Shown one piece after another: positions 8,740 to 18,656 of a DNA stretch of 64,000 nt. The stretch spans positions 3,683,437-3,747,436 of the forward strand of contig SJPJ01000001.1 of NCBI GenBank assembly GCA_007859835.1. Reading direction: 5' to 3'. Below the pieces are notes generated by a model. That model saw nothing but the letters and a program-made list of their open reading frames with translations, did not search any database and was not told where the DNA came from. The stretch comes from Novipirellula herctigrandis. Its GTDB lineage: Bacteria > Planctomycetota > Planctomycetia > Pirellulales > Pirellulaceae. How positions within the stretch are numbered: the stretch's first letter is position 1; every line of letters starts with the position of its first letter. A program made the translations under genes and the position numbers.

Positions 8740-10367
8740 ATCAGTCATCTGATAACTGGGAAACACGGTTGGAAGAACTTGTCGGAGCACTGCGCGATGA
8801 CAGCCTTTCCGACGACCAATCGGTCGAACTTCAAAATCTTTTGAAGACTCAGCCCGGCGCGCGTCGACGTTTTGCGGAGGCGATGCACCTATCGGCCATG
8901 TTAGGAGACGCGGGAGCAATAAGTGGCACAGGCTTCCAGCCTGTGGTCGGTGAATTCACCGGCGTCCAGCCTGTGCCACATTCAAAGTCGACGAGCAATA
9001 CTCTTGCTGACACACGCCGCTTTCGAACGATTGCGATGATCTTGTTGGCATCGTCCGCTACGATTCTTTTTGCAATGCTGTGGGCAAGACCTCAAGGCGT
9101 CGAGGACGACTTTCACGTTGAACTGTTCGACGAAGGCGTTGCAGTCGTCACGCAAAGCTACGACACTCGGTGGACAGGCAAAACTCAACTGCAGGTTGGT
9201 TCTAGTGTTTCACCGGGAAAGGTAGAGCTTCAGTCCGGTTTGATCCAATTGGAATTCTATCGCGGTGCTGTTGTTGTCGTTGAAGGCCCGGCAGAGTTGG
9301 AGTTCGTGAATGCGGATCGCCTGATCTGTCGACGTGGGCGTCTGCGAGCCCACGTTCCTCCACAAGCAGAAGGTTTTGCGGTGGTCTCGCCGAACGTTGA
9401 ATTGGTGGACCTTGGGACCGAGTTTGGTATGGATGTCGCCGATGACGGCAGCGCATCGGTGCATGTGTTCGATGGCAAGGTGGAGCTTTACGAGTCCGGG
9501 ACAGATCGGTCCGCCGAGACGCGTCAGGAATTCACGGAAACCGAAGGTGCGTTGGTTTCCGCAGGCGGCAAGATCGTCGCATCGAAGACGAAGCTAGTCG
9601 AATTTGTCTCCTCATCGGAGTTGCTTCAGTTGGCATCGGCGCGAAACACCGCACGGCTTCAGCAGTGGAAGTCGAAACGCCAATCGCTGATCGACGATCC
9701 CCGAGTTGCGATTCATTACTCGTTCGAGAAGGACCCAATATCCAGTCGATTGTTACGCAGTCACGCTTCCGATAGCCTGCGACTTGATGGAGCCATCATC
9801 GGTTGCCGGTGGACCGAGGGTCGCTGGTTAGGAAAGAATGCGTTGGAGTTCAAGCATCCCGGTGACCGCGTCCGGTTGCAGATTCCGGGCGAGTTCGATT
9901 CACTGACCTATTCTGCGTGGGTTCGCATCGACGGACTCGATCGTCCGTTCATCGCGCTCGTGTTGACCAACGGATATGAAGTCGGTGAGCCGCACTGGCA
10001 ACTGCGAGACGATGGCCGCCTGTTGCTTGGCATCCAGACTCCCAGTGGTCATGTCGCCTATGATTCTAAACCGGTCCTGAATATCAAGCATCTCGGTCGT
10101 TGGACCCATTTGGCCACAGTCTACGACAGTGATTCCGCCCGAGTCACTCACTACATCAACGGCGAAAGTGTTGGCGTGTCGCCCATCACCACCGACAATT
10201 TCAAACTTCGATTCGGCGAAACGGAAATCGGAAACTGGGGAACTCCCGCAAAATACAGTCCCCAAAAAATCCGCAACTTCAACGGCCAAATCGACGAACT
10301 GACAATCTTCGGTAAGCCGTTGACGGCGAGTGAAATTAGGGCGATCTATGCCGACGGACTTCGCTGA
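8736..10367 (+). CDS. FecR-LamG membrane protein, putative anti-sigma partner
   Basis: Residues 1-75 are a soluble N-terminal region that probably contacts the sigma factor. A single membrane helix lies at about residues 95-117 (TIAMILLASSATILFAML). A FecR-like beta domain with the LVDLGTEFGMDV motif follows at about 150-280, and a LamG/concanavalin-like domain fills about 325-540. The architecture suggests a cell-surface glycan sensor that controls the sigma factor. The start at 8736 is fixed by a strong GGAGGAGGG at 8721-8729 and the four-base overlap with the sigma gene. Between the N-terminal region and the membrane helix sits an in-frame 57-bp inverted-repeat element, adding the segment GTGFQPVVGEFTGVQPVPHS. 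Confidence 0.85.
   Translation: MNQSSDNWETRLEELVGALRDDSLSDDQSVELQNLLKTQPGARRRFAEAMHLSAMLGDAGAISGTGFQPVVGEFTGVQPVPHSKSTSNTLADTRRFRTIAMILLASSATILFAMLWARPQGVEDDFHVELFDEGVAVVTQSYDTRWTGKTQLQVGSSVSPGKVELQSGLIQLEFYRGAVVVVEGPAELEFVNADRLICRRGRLRAHVPPQAEGFAVVSPNVELVDLGTEFGMDVADDGSASVHVFDGKVELYESGTDRSAETRQEFTETEGALVSAGGKIVASKTKLVEFVSSSELLQLASARNTARLQQWKSKRQSLIDDPRVAIHYSFEKDPISSRLLRSHASDSLRLDGAIIGCRWTEGRWLGKNALEFKHPGDRVRLQIPGEFDSLTYSAWVRIDGLDRPFIALVLTNGYEVGEPHWQLRDDGRLLLGIQTPSGHVAYDSKPVLNIKHLGRWTHLATVYDSDSARVTHYINGESVGVSPITTDNFKLRFGETEIGNWGTPAKYSPQKIRNFNGQIDELTIFGKPLTASEIRAIYADGLR
8923..8979. repeat. 57-bp inverted-repeat element inside the FecR gene
   Basis: The ends are a perfect 12-base inverted repeat, GTGGCACAGGCT at 8923-8934 and its complement at 8968-8979. 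The element contains the CAGGCTTCCAGCCTG core. Its length, 57, is a multiple of three, so the host frame is kept. A second element of the same length and core lies at 25945-26001 between genes. Confidence 0.85.
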
Positions 10368-11064
10368 CCGAAGCAGCAGTGAGCAACGCAACGACGAACT
10401 GAAAAACGGTCTGTCAATGAACCGTCTTCGCTGCCATCGGTTCATGACAAGAACGCCATTGGCCGAGGCCCGCCGAACCGCAACGCCGGGCGATTGGACG
10501 CCAACGCGATACGAAAGAACAATCCGTACAGATCCGCGTTTGCGACAATAAGCACACTTTCGCGTAAGAACTGGATGAACTGTTTTCTTCATGGGTTAGA
10601 CTTCGAACTAAAGAACCGATGTGATTTTGCTTCGGTCCAAGATCTCGGTGGTTTGAATCGTTTCATCGCGGGACATTGAAAATAAAGACCATCTCTGAGG
10701 GCGTGTTCACCTCACGTGTGCGAGCGGTGTTGGTAAACATCGCCGTGAAAGGTTGATCGGTTCGTTCAGCGATAGTATCGGCAGCTTGGCGATTTTGTCG
10801 GGAGTGTACTGGCGCGGAGCGATCTTCGTCAGCATTCCTGACAAGGCCAATCGTCGATCTTCGTCATCCACACTCATAATTTCCGACGCAGAAACACTGC
10901 GATCCGAGTCCCTCGAACCAATGGGTTGGCTTTTCGGGTACGACATTTGCGGTGACAACGTTTGATTGATTTACCGATCACCTCATTTGGCGCTGCGAAT
11001 GCCTGACGAGTAAACTTATACGGTGACCAACCAGATTCAATTAATAGGCGAATTGGATTAATCG
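10368..11064. other. Intergenic stretch without a recognised gene
   Basis: About 700 bases between the FecR-LamG gene and the P-type ATPase. The longest candidates are an 83-codon minus-strand frame at 10707-10958 and short plus-strand frames. None shows a recognisable motif, signal peptide or convincing ribosome binding site. The stretch presumably holds the ATPase promoter. Confidence 0.5.
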
Positions 11065-13824
11065 ATGGAAACGCTGATCGAACGACTCTGGCATCACACT
11101 CCCGCTGGTGATGTGGTTGGGCTGTTGGCTACCGACTTGCAAAAAGGGTTGGATCGGTTTGAAGTGGAGGCGCGCCAACGGCATTTCGGGCCAAACGCGA
11201 TTCCTGTGCAAAGTGGACCAGGAGCGGTGGCTCGTTTTCTACTGCAGTTTCATCAACCGCTGCTTTACATCCTAATGGCAGCGGCGGTAATTACGGCATT
11301 TTTGGGTGAGTGGGTGGATGCGTCTGTGATATTCGGTGTCGTATTGGTGAATGCCACCATCGGATTTCTGCAGGAATCGAAAGCCGCAAAAGCACTAGAG
11401 GCTCTAGCTCGCACGACGCTGACCGAAGCACGCGTTGTCCGCAGTGGCGAGACCCGCAATGTGCCTTCCACTGAATTGGTTCCCGGCGACATTTTGCTGT
11501 TGCAATCAGGTGACAAGGTACCTGCCGACTTGCGGGTGCTTCGTGCTCGGGATTTGCAGATAGACGAGTCGGCTTTGACGGGTGAGTCGGTACCCGTCGA
11601 AAAAATGGCAACGGAGCTTCAGCGAGAGACGGCATTGGCTGAACGACGCAACATGTTGTATGCATCGACGTTGGCGACATATGGCCAAGGACGCGGTGTT
11701 GTTGTTGCCATCGGCGCAAAAACGGAAGTCGGACGCATTTCCGAACTCATTTCCACCGCGGATGTTCTTGAGACGCCTTTGACGCGGAAGATTGCGAAAT
11801 TCAGCCGATGGCTGCTTGTCGTGATTCTCGTTCTTGCCGCTGTGACCTTTGCCGTCGGAGTGTGGCGTGGGCAAGCGAAGTTCGAGATGTTTATGGCGGC
11901 CGTGGCCTTAGCGGTGGGGGCGATTCCCGAAGGCTTACCAGCGGCTGTGACGATCACGTTGGCCATCGGAGTTTCCCGAATGGCGCGCCGTCGAGCGATC
12001 ATTCGCAAATTGCCTGCCGTCGAAACACTCGGCAGCACGACCGTGATCTGCTCGGACAAGACTGGCACATTGACAGTGAACCAGATGACGGTGCGGGAAA
12101 TCTGGGCTGGCGAACAGGCGTTCAAAGCCTCCGGCACGGGATACGAACCATCCGGCGAGATCAACACATCCAACGACGAGGCGAGCGAGGTTTTGTCGAA
12201 CGTGGCTGCACATCAATCCCTCTTGGCGGGGTTATTGTGTAACGACTCGCAGTTAGTAGAGGCAGAATCGCGTTGGCAAGTTCAAGGTGACCCAACGGAG
12301 GGCGCTCTCATTGCGGTTGCTGGGAAAGCGGGATTGAATGCTAAGCAGATCAGCGAACAGTTTACTCGGTTGGACTCGATCCCATTCGAGTCACAACATC
12401 AGTACATGGCTTCCTTGCATAGCATGGGATCCGATCCGTCGAAGCAGATATACGTGAAGGGGGCTGTCGAGGTCGTGATTTCCAAATGCGCCTTTGCATT
12501 GGGTGCGAGCGGAGAACCCCAACCCTTGAACGCGAATGCGATCACTCAACAGATGGCTGCGATGGCGGCCGAAGGATTGCGAGTGCTGGCTTTTGCCAGC
12601 AAGCAATTCGCCTCCAATAGGAATGCGATTACGCACGCAGATCTCGGAGACTTGGTATTTCTTGGCTTGATGGGCATGATCGACCCGCCACGGACCGAGG
12701 CTGTGGCCGCGATCAAGGCGTGCCAAACCGCCGGGGTCCGCGTCAAGATGATCACGGGCGACCATGCGCGTACGGCGCAAGCCATTGCACAACAACTTGG
12801 TCTGGATGGAGCTGACCTCAGCGAACCGCATACACTCGTGGTCAAAACGTCTCATGATCTTGCCGAGACAACGGACCAACAACTGATTGAAATTGTCGAG
12901 GAAGTAGCCGTTTTTGCTCGTGCCACACCTGAGTTAAAACTACGGCTTGTCCGCGCTCTTCAGGCTCACGGGCACATCGTGGCAATGACGGGGGATGGAG
13001 TCAACGACGCTCCCGCCTTGAAACAGGCGGATATTGGTGTTGCGATGGGGATTGGTGGGACGGAAGTCGCTAAGGAAGCGGCCGATATGGTTCTTACAGA
13101 CGAAAATTTTGCGTCGATCGAGGCCGCTGTCGAGGAAGGCCGCAGCGTCTTTGACAATCTAACGAAGTTCATCGTTTGGACACTGCCAACGAACATGGGC
13201 GAAGGGTTCGTCATCCTCGCCGCAATCTTGATCGGAGTTACATTGCCTATCCTGCCCGTGCAGATTTTGTGGATCAACATGACCACGGCGGTGCTTTTGG
13301 GATTAATGCTTGCCTTTGAAACCAAAGAGCCGGACATCATGCGTCGCCCGCCACGCGATCCGAGTGTGCCGATTCTGACAGGCGAGTTGATCGGCCGAAT
13401 TCTACTCGTCTCGCTCGTTATGTTGGTCGGTGCATTCGGATCGTTCGAGTGGGCACTAGGCAGGGGCTACAGCGACGCTGTTGCGCGAACCGTCTCAGTA
13501 AATGTTTTTGTCATCGTAGAGTTGTTCTACCTTTTCACTTGCCGCTCGCTGACGAAGTCGATGTTTGAGTTGGGGTTGCTGACGAACCGCTGGATCGGCG
13601 TTGGCGTCGCAGTGATGGTGACGCTGCAACTGGCATTTACGTACGCACCTATTCTGAACCGCATCTTCCACAGCGCACCTATCGGCTGGGATGCCTGGTG
13701 GCGAATTCTACTAACTGGGCTAGCAACATACGCAATCGTGGGATTCGAGAAATGGGTCCGGCGCCGACGACAATCGAAAGGGATTGAACGTGCGGAAGCA
13801 ACCACGTCCAAGAGGGCGCGGTGA
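11065..13824 (+). CDS. P-type cation-transporting ATPase (P2-like)
   Basis: A complete 919-residue P-type ATPase. The N-terminal cation-ATPase domain is followed by membrane helices, the TGES actuator loop near residue 171, PEGLPAA in M4 near 287, and the phosphorylation motif DKTGTLT with Asp331. The nucleotide domain ends with GDGVNDAP near 642. A C-terminal bundle of about six helices completes it. The layout fits P2-type (Ca2+/Na+-like) pumps. The M6 motif reads WINMTTA, so the Asp that binds Ca2+ in SERCA (NLVTD) is Ala here, which makes calcium specificity doubtful. The gene stands alone, flanked by gene-poor DNA. The last residues are Arg/Lys-rich. Confidence 0.92.
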   Translation: METLIERLWHHTPAGDVVGLLATDLQKGLDRFEVEARQRHFGPNAIPVQSGPGAVARFLLQFHQPLLYILMAAAVITAFLGEWVDASVIFGVVLVNATIGFLQESKAAKALEALARTTLTEARVVRSGETRNVPSTELVPGDILLLQSGDKVPADLRVLRARDLQIDESALTGESVPVEKMATELQRETALAERRNMLYASTLATYGQGRGVVVAIGAKTEVGRISELISTADVLETPLTRKIAKFSRWLLVVILVLAAVTFAVGVWRGQAKFEMFMAAVALAVGAIPEGLPAAVTITLAIGVSRMARRRAIIRKLPAVETLGSTTVICSDKTGTLTVNQMTVREIWAGEQAFKASGTGYEPSGEINTSNDEASEVLSNVAAHQSLLAGLLCNDSQLVEAESRWQVQGDPTEGALIAVAGKAGLNAKQISEQFTRLDSIPFESQHQYMASLHSMGSDPSKQIYVKGAVEVVISKCAFALGASGEPQPLNANAITQQMAAMAAEGLRVLAFASKQFASNRNAITHADLGDLVFLGLMGMIDPPRTEAVAAIKACQTAGVRVKMITGDHARTAQAIAQQLGLDGADLSEPHTLVVKTSHDLAETTDQQLIEIVEEVAVFARATPELKLRLVRALQAHGHIVAMTGDGVNDAPALKQADIGVAMGIGGTEVAKEAADMVLTDENFASIEAAVEEGRSVFDNLTKFIVWTLPTNMGEGFVILAAILIGVTLPILPVQILWINMTTAVLLGLMLAFETKEPDIMRRPPRDPSVPILTGELIGRILLVSLVMLVGAFGSFEWALGRGYSDAVARTVSVNVFVIVELFYLFTCRSLTKSMFELGLLTNRWIGVGVAVMVTLQLAFTYAPILNRIFHSAPIGWDAWWRILLTGLATYAIVGFEKWVRRRRQSKGIERAEATTSKRAR

Positions 13825-13840
13825 AGCGTCCGGAGGCAAA

Positions 13841-13864
13841 CCGTCAAAAACACTTATTTGACGG
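13841..13864 (+). terminator. Possible transcription terminator after the ATPase
   Basis: A perfect 8-base stem, CCGTCAAA paired with TTTGACGG, closes an 8-base loop 17 bases after the ATPase stop. There is no T-run after it, so an intrinsic terminator is plausible but not secure. Confidence 0.4.
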
Positions 13865-14441
13865 CCGACAAATTCGATGAAGGGTTTTAAGGACACCTTT
13901 TTGGTTTGCCCTTGCGACCAAGCGACATTCGAAATCGCTACCGCGATTGCGTGAAATAATCATGCCAAGCAAACGCTCCTTCGCGGGCGAGGTCGATCTA
14001 CCGAATCTGAAATCTGATAATACTTTTACGAAGAGATGGGGAAGCATCAGGAATTGCTGGACGCATTGAACAACAGACGCAACTGTGGCGAGTCAATGGT
14101 GTAGATGGTCACCGGCTCGACTCAAAGGGAATCGAACTTGGCCCCGATGCTTGCCGAAAGACATGTTGTTTCTACGTTTGTCCCCGCACGTTTTCCCAAT
14201 CAAATTCCACCATCAAAGATGGCGGATTGTCTTTCACCGGAATTCCCGATGTCGGCGTCAACGGCACCGTCGTGCTCAAAGCCTCAAAAGTGCTTAAACG
14301 CCTCTACCCTGGCCAACCGATCCGGCGAGCGATGAAGACAAGATAGAAATTGCTTTTACGAGATCACTGTGGCCAGACTGCCAGATCCAGTTATTGGGAA
14401 AAACTGGATTTCGTTAACAACCCTCACCACCATGATTGACC
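13865..14441. other. Intergenic stretch, no intact gene
   Basis: This lies between the ATPase and the convergent OprB gene. A plus-strand frame stays open from about 14014 to 14346 but lacks a credible start and matches no family I know. It may be a gene remnant or chance. Confidence 0.4.
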
Positions 14442-15815
14442 TTACAGATCAATCGAGAGCCGCATCCCTAGCACGGTCGCCGTATCGTTGCGTTCATTGG
14501 CCGGCTCAACGATCTGTAAGTCGGTCGTCAAGTAGCACCAAGGGGTAATCGCGGCATTGTAGTACAGTTCGGCGCCTTGCACATCATCCAATGGAATGAG
14601 CGGTGCAGCCAACGTTTTCAAATCGCTGCTGAGCCCACTGTAGAAATAGGCGGCGCCCATCCGGTCTTGCGGACGGCCTCTGACAAGACCCATCGCATCC
14701 AGCGAAATGTTCATGCACCACTGGTAAGGCGATGTCTCTTTATCCGCGAGTCCCCACTGACTAAAGAGTCCGATGTTGCGATCTGCGTCGCAGTGATCCG
14801 CCCACAATTGTTGCTCCAGAAAATAAGTTGCACTCCAGCTTCCTGTTGCATTCGGGGCGACCAGTCCCTCTCCAGGGACGAATGCCCAACCGTTCGGATC
14901 GAGCGAGTTGAACGTTCCGGTACCATAGGTTCCAAGGAACAAGTGAGAACCCGGCTGACCACCAAAGTTGGTGAAGAATCGCCACAGCCCAGCAATATTC
15001 GCGCCGTTGTCAAACAGTTGACTAAGTCCACTGGTGGTCGGAATGTTGTTACTGTCGAGAACCAACAGCCCGCCTTGAATTCTTCCTTCGTTCATTTTCA
15101 AAACACCCGCTCCGTTAAATGAAAGTGGAACGGTTGTTGCAACGGTGAGTGGAAAGAAGGACGAGGCATTCATAAAACGATCAATACCACGCCCTGTTTG
15201 AGGAAAGATTGTGTTGAATAGGTCCAGCACGTTAATCTTACCGAACGTAACGGCCCAGTCCTCATTGAGAGCTTGAAGGACTTGAAAGCCCGTGATGGCA
15301 GTCTCGTTCTCAAGTGTCGGCATCAGCATGTTCGCATTCGACGGTGCGAGTCCAACGGCATCAAGAATCGAGTCCTGGCCGAACCGTGTCTCCGCATGCA
15401 TCAGCAACGTGAAGCCTTTGTTTAGCCCTAGCGGTTCACCAAGAAAGGCAAAGTTGTAATCGACCTTGCCGCCGTACCGGAACCGCTCGTTATTACCGCC
15501 ACTGCTGACGCCCTGATAGAACTGAGTCGCGCGGATATCGGTGACGACACCACGCTGGGCTAGACGACTTCGCAGCCCGCCCCAGTCGCCAAGCAGATGC
15601 TCGCCGCCCAGGCACGATTTGCACGAAGCACAGCCGCAAGCGTCGCAATCACCTCGCTGTGAATCACACGCGCCGAGCGAGTCACATGCTGAACTAGGCT
15701 CGCACATCCAACACGAGTTGCCTGCGCCACACAGATCGCATTGAGCGAAAAGCGGTGTCGATTGAGTTGCGACAAAGAACGCCAGAAATGCGGCGATCCA
15801 GAAAATCCTTGACAT
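14442..15815 (-). CDS. OprB-type carbohydrate porin with Cys-rich N-terminus
   Basis: The body of this 457-residue protein has the pattern of carbohydrate-selective OprB porins. It has LLGDWGGLRSRLAQRGV at the start of the barrel, alternating beta strands, GGQPGSHLFLGTYGTG and a short C-terminal strand ending in LSIDL. It should form an outer-membrane channel for sugars. I chose the start at 15815 because AAGGA lies 8 bases upstream and a normal signal peptide follows (SRIFWIAAFLAFFVATQSTPLFA). Right after the signal comes a segment of about 45 residues with eleven cysteines, several in C-x-x-C and C-x-C pairs. Such a segment is not part of the OprB fold and could bind metal or crosslink to the envelope. 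It is the only outer-membrane transporter candidate in the window. Confidence 0.85.
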   Translation of the reverse strand: MSRIFWIAAFLAFFVATQSTPLFAQCDLCGAGNSCWMCEPSSACDSLGACDSQRGDCDACGCASCKSCLGGEHLLGDWGGLRSRLAQRGVVTDIRATQFYQGVSSGGNNERFRYGGKVDYNFAFLGEPLGLNKGFTLLMHAETRFGQDSILDAVGLAPSNANMLMPTLENETAITGFQVLQALNEDWAVTFGKINVLDLFNTIFPQTGRGIDRFMNASSFFPLTVATTVPLSFNGAGVLKMNEGRIQGGLLVLDSNNIPTTSGLSQLFDNGANIAGLWRFFTNFGGQPGSHLFLGTYGTGTFNSLDPNGWAFVPGEGLVAPNATGSWSATYFLEQQLWADHCDADRNIGLFSQWGLADKETSPYQWCMNISLDAMGLVRGRPQDRMGAAYFYSGLSSDLKTLAAPLIPLDDVQGAELYYNAAITPWCYLTTDLQIVEPANERNDTATVLGMRLSIDL

Positions 15816-16820
15816 CGAACGAATCCTTTCAAACGCGTGACGAGGCTTTCGCAGGACCATGTTCATATTTGGCCCGCTAGAATTTTTTTTCGGTCGGAGC
15901 TTTGCAGGCTAACCAGACACCCATGTGTCGCGGCACGAATTGACTGTTTTGGCGTGCGGTTTGTGATGGATATAACGGTTCCTCCCCCTCCATCGATGGC
16001 GCCGGCAACGCACCGTTCATTTTGTTGTCTCAAACCTTCCGCATCTTTTCGAGTAGGCATATCACTCATCACCCAATTCCAAGTGACGAGTGATTCCTCT
16101 TACTCTTTTCGATCGGCGGGTTGGCCAAATTTCGGATTGACGTTGTCGAGGTTCGTTGACCAAGTTTGCTCGCAGTCTGCTGTTGAATTGTCGGCAACTG
16201 CGACCGCTTCGGTAATGAGAATTGCATCCGAGTTGGGCTACGCAGATCTAGCCAATTCCCCAAGCACTTTTCAGGCACTCTTTGTTTTGATGCCTACTGC
16301 GTTTTGTAGGAATGTTACGAGTCGACGAATTTCCTCGTGATGACATCTCGCTTGATAATCCTGGGACGCGTACGGTTCAAGCGATAGCAGGCGATGTGCA
16401 GGAGTCCTTGGCAACAGCAAGCACCCTTTCAACCTGACGTTGCGATCGGCGATGATGGTTTTAAGGGGACCCGTGTATTGCATCTCTTGTTGCAGTTGAA
16501 CTTGGGTCGGCTAATTAGTATCCAATTAGAACCAACGCTCGGCAGCAGAGAATGCCGACCCGATCGCAGAGGCAATTACGACGGCGTGGATGATCAGGCA
16601 CCTGTGCTGATCTACCGTGACGGTTTGCAGGAAGTAAAAGGTCAGACGAGGCAAGCGAATCCCGAAGTTACGGTCACCGTAGCTTGCGAGTTAGATTTAA
16701 AAATCATCAGCAACGTTTTCTTCCACTTCTTATTCAGTGAATCCACGTAACGGATTCCGATCCAGCTGCTGTGCCAATTGGATGTCGCTTCGCCAGTTGG
16801 TTTTCAAATCGATTGATCGC
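15816..16820. other. Intergenic stretch of about 1 kb without a clear gene
   Basis: Several frames of 60-170 codons exist on both strands (for example 15837-16340 plus and 16271-16483 minus). They overlap each other, lack recognised motifs and lack good ribosome binding sites. I annotate nothing here. Part of it is upstream of OprB and part downstream of the second FecR-LamG gene. Confidence 0.45.
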
Positions 16821-18656
16821 TTATTCGTCCTCCGCCTGTAATTGGGAAGGACGCCGTTTAGTCACTGCGGATAAACCCAATTCCTTGGGAGCGACAGATC
16901 GACCAGCAGCCTTGATGTGCTTTCGCAATTCTTGTGGCGAAAGGCAACGATCGTAAATGGCGATTTCATCGATTTGCCCGACGAATCGTCTATAGGTCGA
17001 CGTTGGGTAAACTTGCCCAACCAGGATTTGTGCGTTTTGACTTAGCGGAACCGGGTTGAACCGTTCAGCCGACAATTGCCCGTCGATCCACAACAGTTGA
17101 CGGTCCCCTTGCTTTTGCGCAACGACGTGTTGCCATACCCGAGCCAAATATGGATTTTCAGCATACATATTGGTGGCACTTATCGGGTCGCGTGATCCGA
17201 GTGAACGGTGGACAAACCGAAATCGGTTGGGCGGAGAATCCTTCAGTCGATGCGTATAATAGTGCTGTGCAATGGTTTCGAGCATCATTGTGTGTTGATG
17301 ACGGCCATCTTTTAACGCTTTAATTTCATGCAAACAGATCACTTCGCCGTGGTGAAACAACTGCGGCTTGACCCACATCTCCACGGTGTACTCATCGAGA
17401 GGCTTCTCAGGCCAAGGCTGCAAGGCTTGGAATGCTGAAGATGTCGCCGAACCACCCAATTCAGCAACCCGGTTGTCGCCATATTGGTGCCAACCCGGAT
17501 TCCCAATAGGAACCGCATCCATATTTGGTGCGCTTCCTTGGTTTACCACGTAATGAGGAGCTTCGCCCGCTAGTTCTTCAAATCGCCAGTAGATGCTCGG
17601 TTTGGAATCCAACACCGCGTCAACGTAATTCTCGTCCAGTCTTAGTGGGTCAAAACCGTTGGACCGCGACGAGGCAAAGTTGGCGAGAGAAGCTTCAAAC
17701 TTGACTGTTTCCAACTCGTTCCCTGGCTTCGATGTGTATCGAACCGCGTCTCCCTGTTCTAAGACAAACTTAGTAGCCGTAGAGTCTACCCGTGTGGGTC
17801 TCACCAATGCTCGCCCAGCAAACAGGTGGACCTCGTTAACGGTGTTATGCGACACAAGGCCGATTGAGCTTTGTCCATCGATGAGGACTTCACCGATCGG
17901 GGTTTCAATGGTGACCTTTTCGATTCCGGTCCCGATCGACTTGGCGGTCAGTGTGCCGTGGCGAAATCCAAGTTGTCCATCCGCGCGTATGAAAATGCTC
18001 GCTGGGCCCTCCATTCGCACCAGCGCTTCGCTGGGGGTGTCTTCGCCAATCCTCAGTTCGGCAACGCCCTCAACTAGGTTGAGTACATCGCCGGTATGAA
18101 TCGGCTCACCGATCGTTGGAACGGTGCTACCCGAAGCATGCCAAACACATGCAGTCATCGAAAGGAGTTGCGGTGGCGTTGCTTCGAGAGTGATTTCGGC
18201 GACAGGAGTGTTGGTTAATGAGGTCTTTGCAAGGGACCATGCCAATGACGCGATCAACAAATGGCTGGCAGCGATACCGACTAGCCAATAGGCCTTCGTC
18301 CAATAAGTAGACTGCGTGGAATACAACGCTCGATGCCGCGGCGATTCCGCGTTTGCGTCAGCCAAAGTCACTGGCGCAGTATTTGTGGACTTTGGCTCTG
18401 CTGAAGCAGCTAGCGTACCCTCGGTTACTCCATTTCGGAATGTTCCGGACATTATCTTAGCCATTGGTAAGGAGTCCAATGACCCAGAGTCGGTGAAGGC
18501 GCAAAGTTGATCAATCAGAGTTGCTGCCTCTTGGGCGCCCCCATCGGATTGGATCAATGTGTTGAGTTCAGCGATCTCTGATTCGTTCAGTGATTCATAC
18601 TGCGATTTCAGAATCAAAGTACGTAATGTTTGGAATTGGTGGTTGTCCGCGTTCAT
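16821..18656 (-). CDS. FecR-LamG membrane protein, second copy
   Basis: A 611-residue relative of the protein at 8736-10367. It has an N-terminal region with LNESEIAELNTLIQSDGG, a membrane helix near residues 120-145 (YWLVGIAASHLLIASLAWSL), a FecR-like domain at about 190-300 (VTIETPIGEVLIDGQSSIG), and a LamG domain at about 355-590 (EYTVEMWVKPQLFHHGEVI, then VGQIDEIAIYDRCLSPQEL). The start at 18656 is supported by GAGGTG upstream and by a four-base ATGA overlap with the sigma gene stop. It likely senses an extracellular glycan and gates its sigma partner. Unlike the first copy, it lacks the 57-bp element. Confidence 0.85.
   Translation of the reverse strand: MNADNHQFQTLRTLILKSQYESLNESEIAELNTLIQSDGGAQEAATLIDQLCAFTDSGSLDSLPMAKIMSGTFRNGVTEGTLAASAEPKSTNTAPVTLADANAESPRHRALYSTQSTYWTKAYWLVGIAASHLLIASLAWSLAKTSLTNTPVAEITLEATPPQLLSMTACVWHASGSTVPTIGEPIHTGDVLNLVEGVAELRIGEDTPSEALVRMEGPASIFIRADGQLGFRHGTLTAKSIGTGIEKVTIETPIGEVLIDGQSSIGLVSHNTVNEVHLFAGRALVRPTRVDSTATKFVLEQGDAVRYTSKPGNELETVKFEASLANFASSRSNGFDPLRLDENYVDAVLDSKPSIYWRFEELAGEAPHYVVNQGSAPNMDAVPIGNPGWHQYGDNRVAELGGSATSSAFQALQPWPEKPLDEYTVEMWVKPQLFHHGEVICLHEIKALKDGRHQHTMMLETIAQHYYTHRLKDSPPNRFRFVHRSLGSRDPISATNMYAENPYLARVWQHVVAQKQGDRQLLWIDGQLSAERFNPVPLSQNAQILVGQVYPTSTYRRFVGQIDEIAIYDRCLSPQELRKHIKAAGRSVAPKELGLSAVTKRRPSQLQAEDE

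Noticed and set aside
9900-10592. 230-codon minus-strand frame
   Set aside because: Antisense to the LamG domain of the first FecR-LamG protein, no ribosome site, no family pattern.
14014-14346. Open plus-strand frame of about 110 codons
   Set aside because: No start codon with a ribosome site and no similarity I recognise; could be a remnant, but unsupported.
15837-16340. 167-codon plus-strand frame
   Set aside because: Overlaps the OprB 5' end on the other strand and shows no domain, so not annotated.
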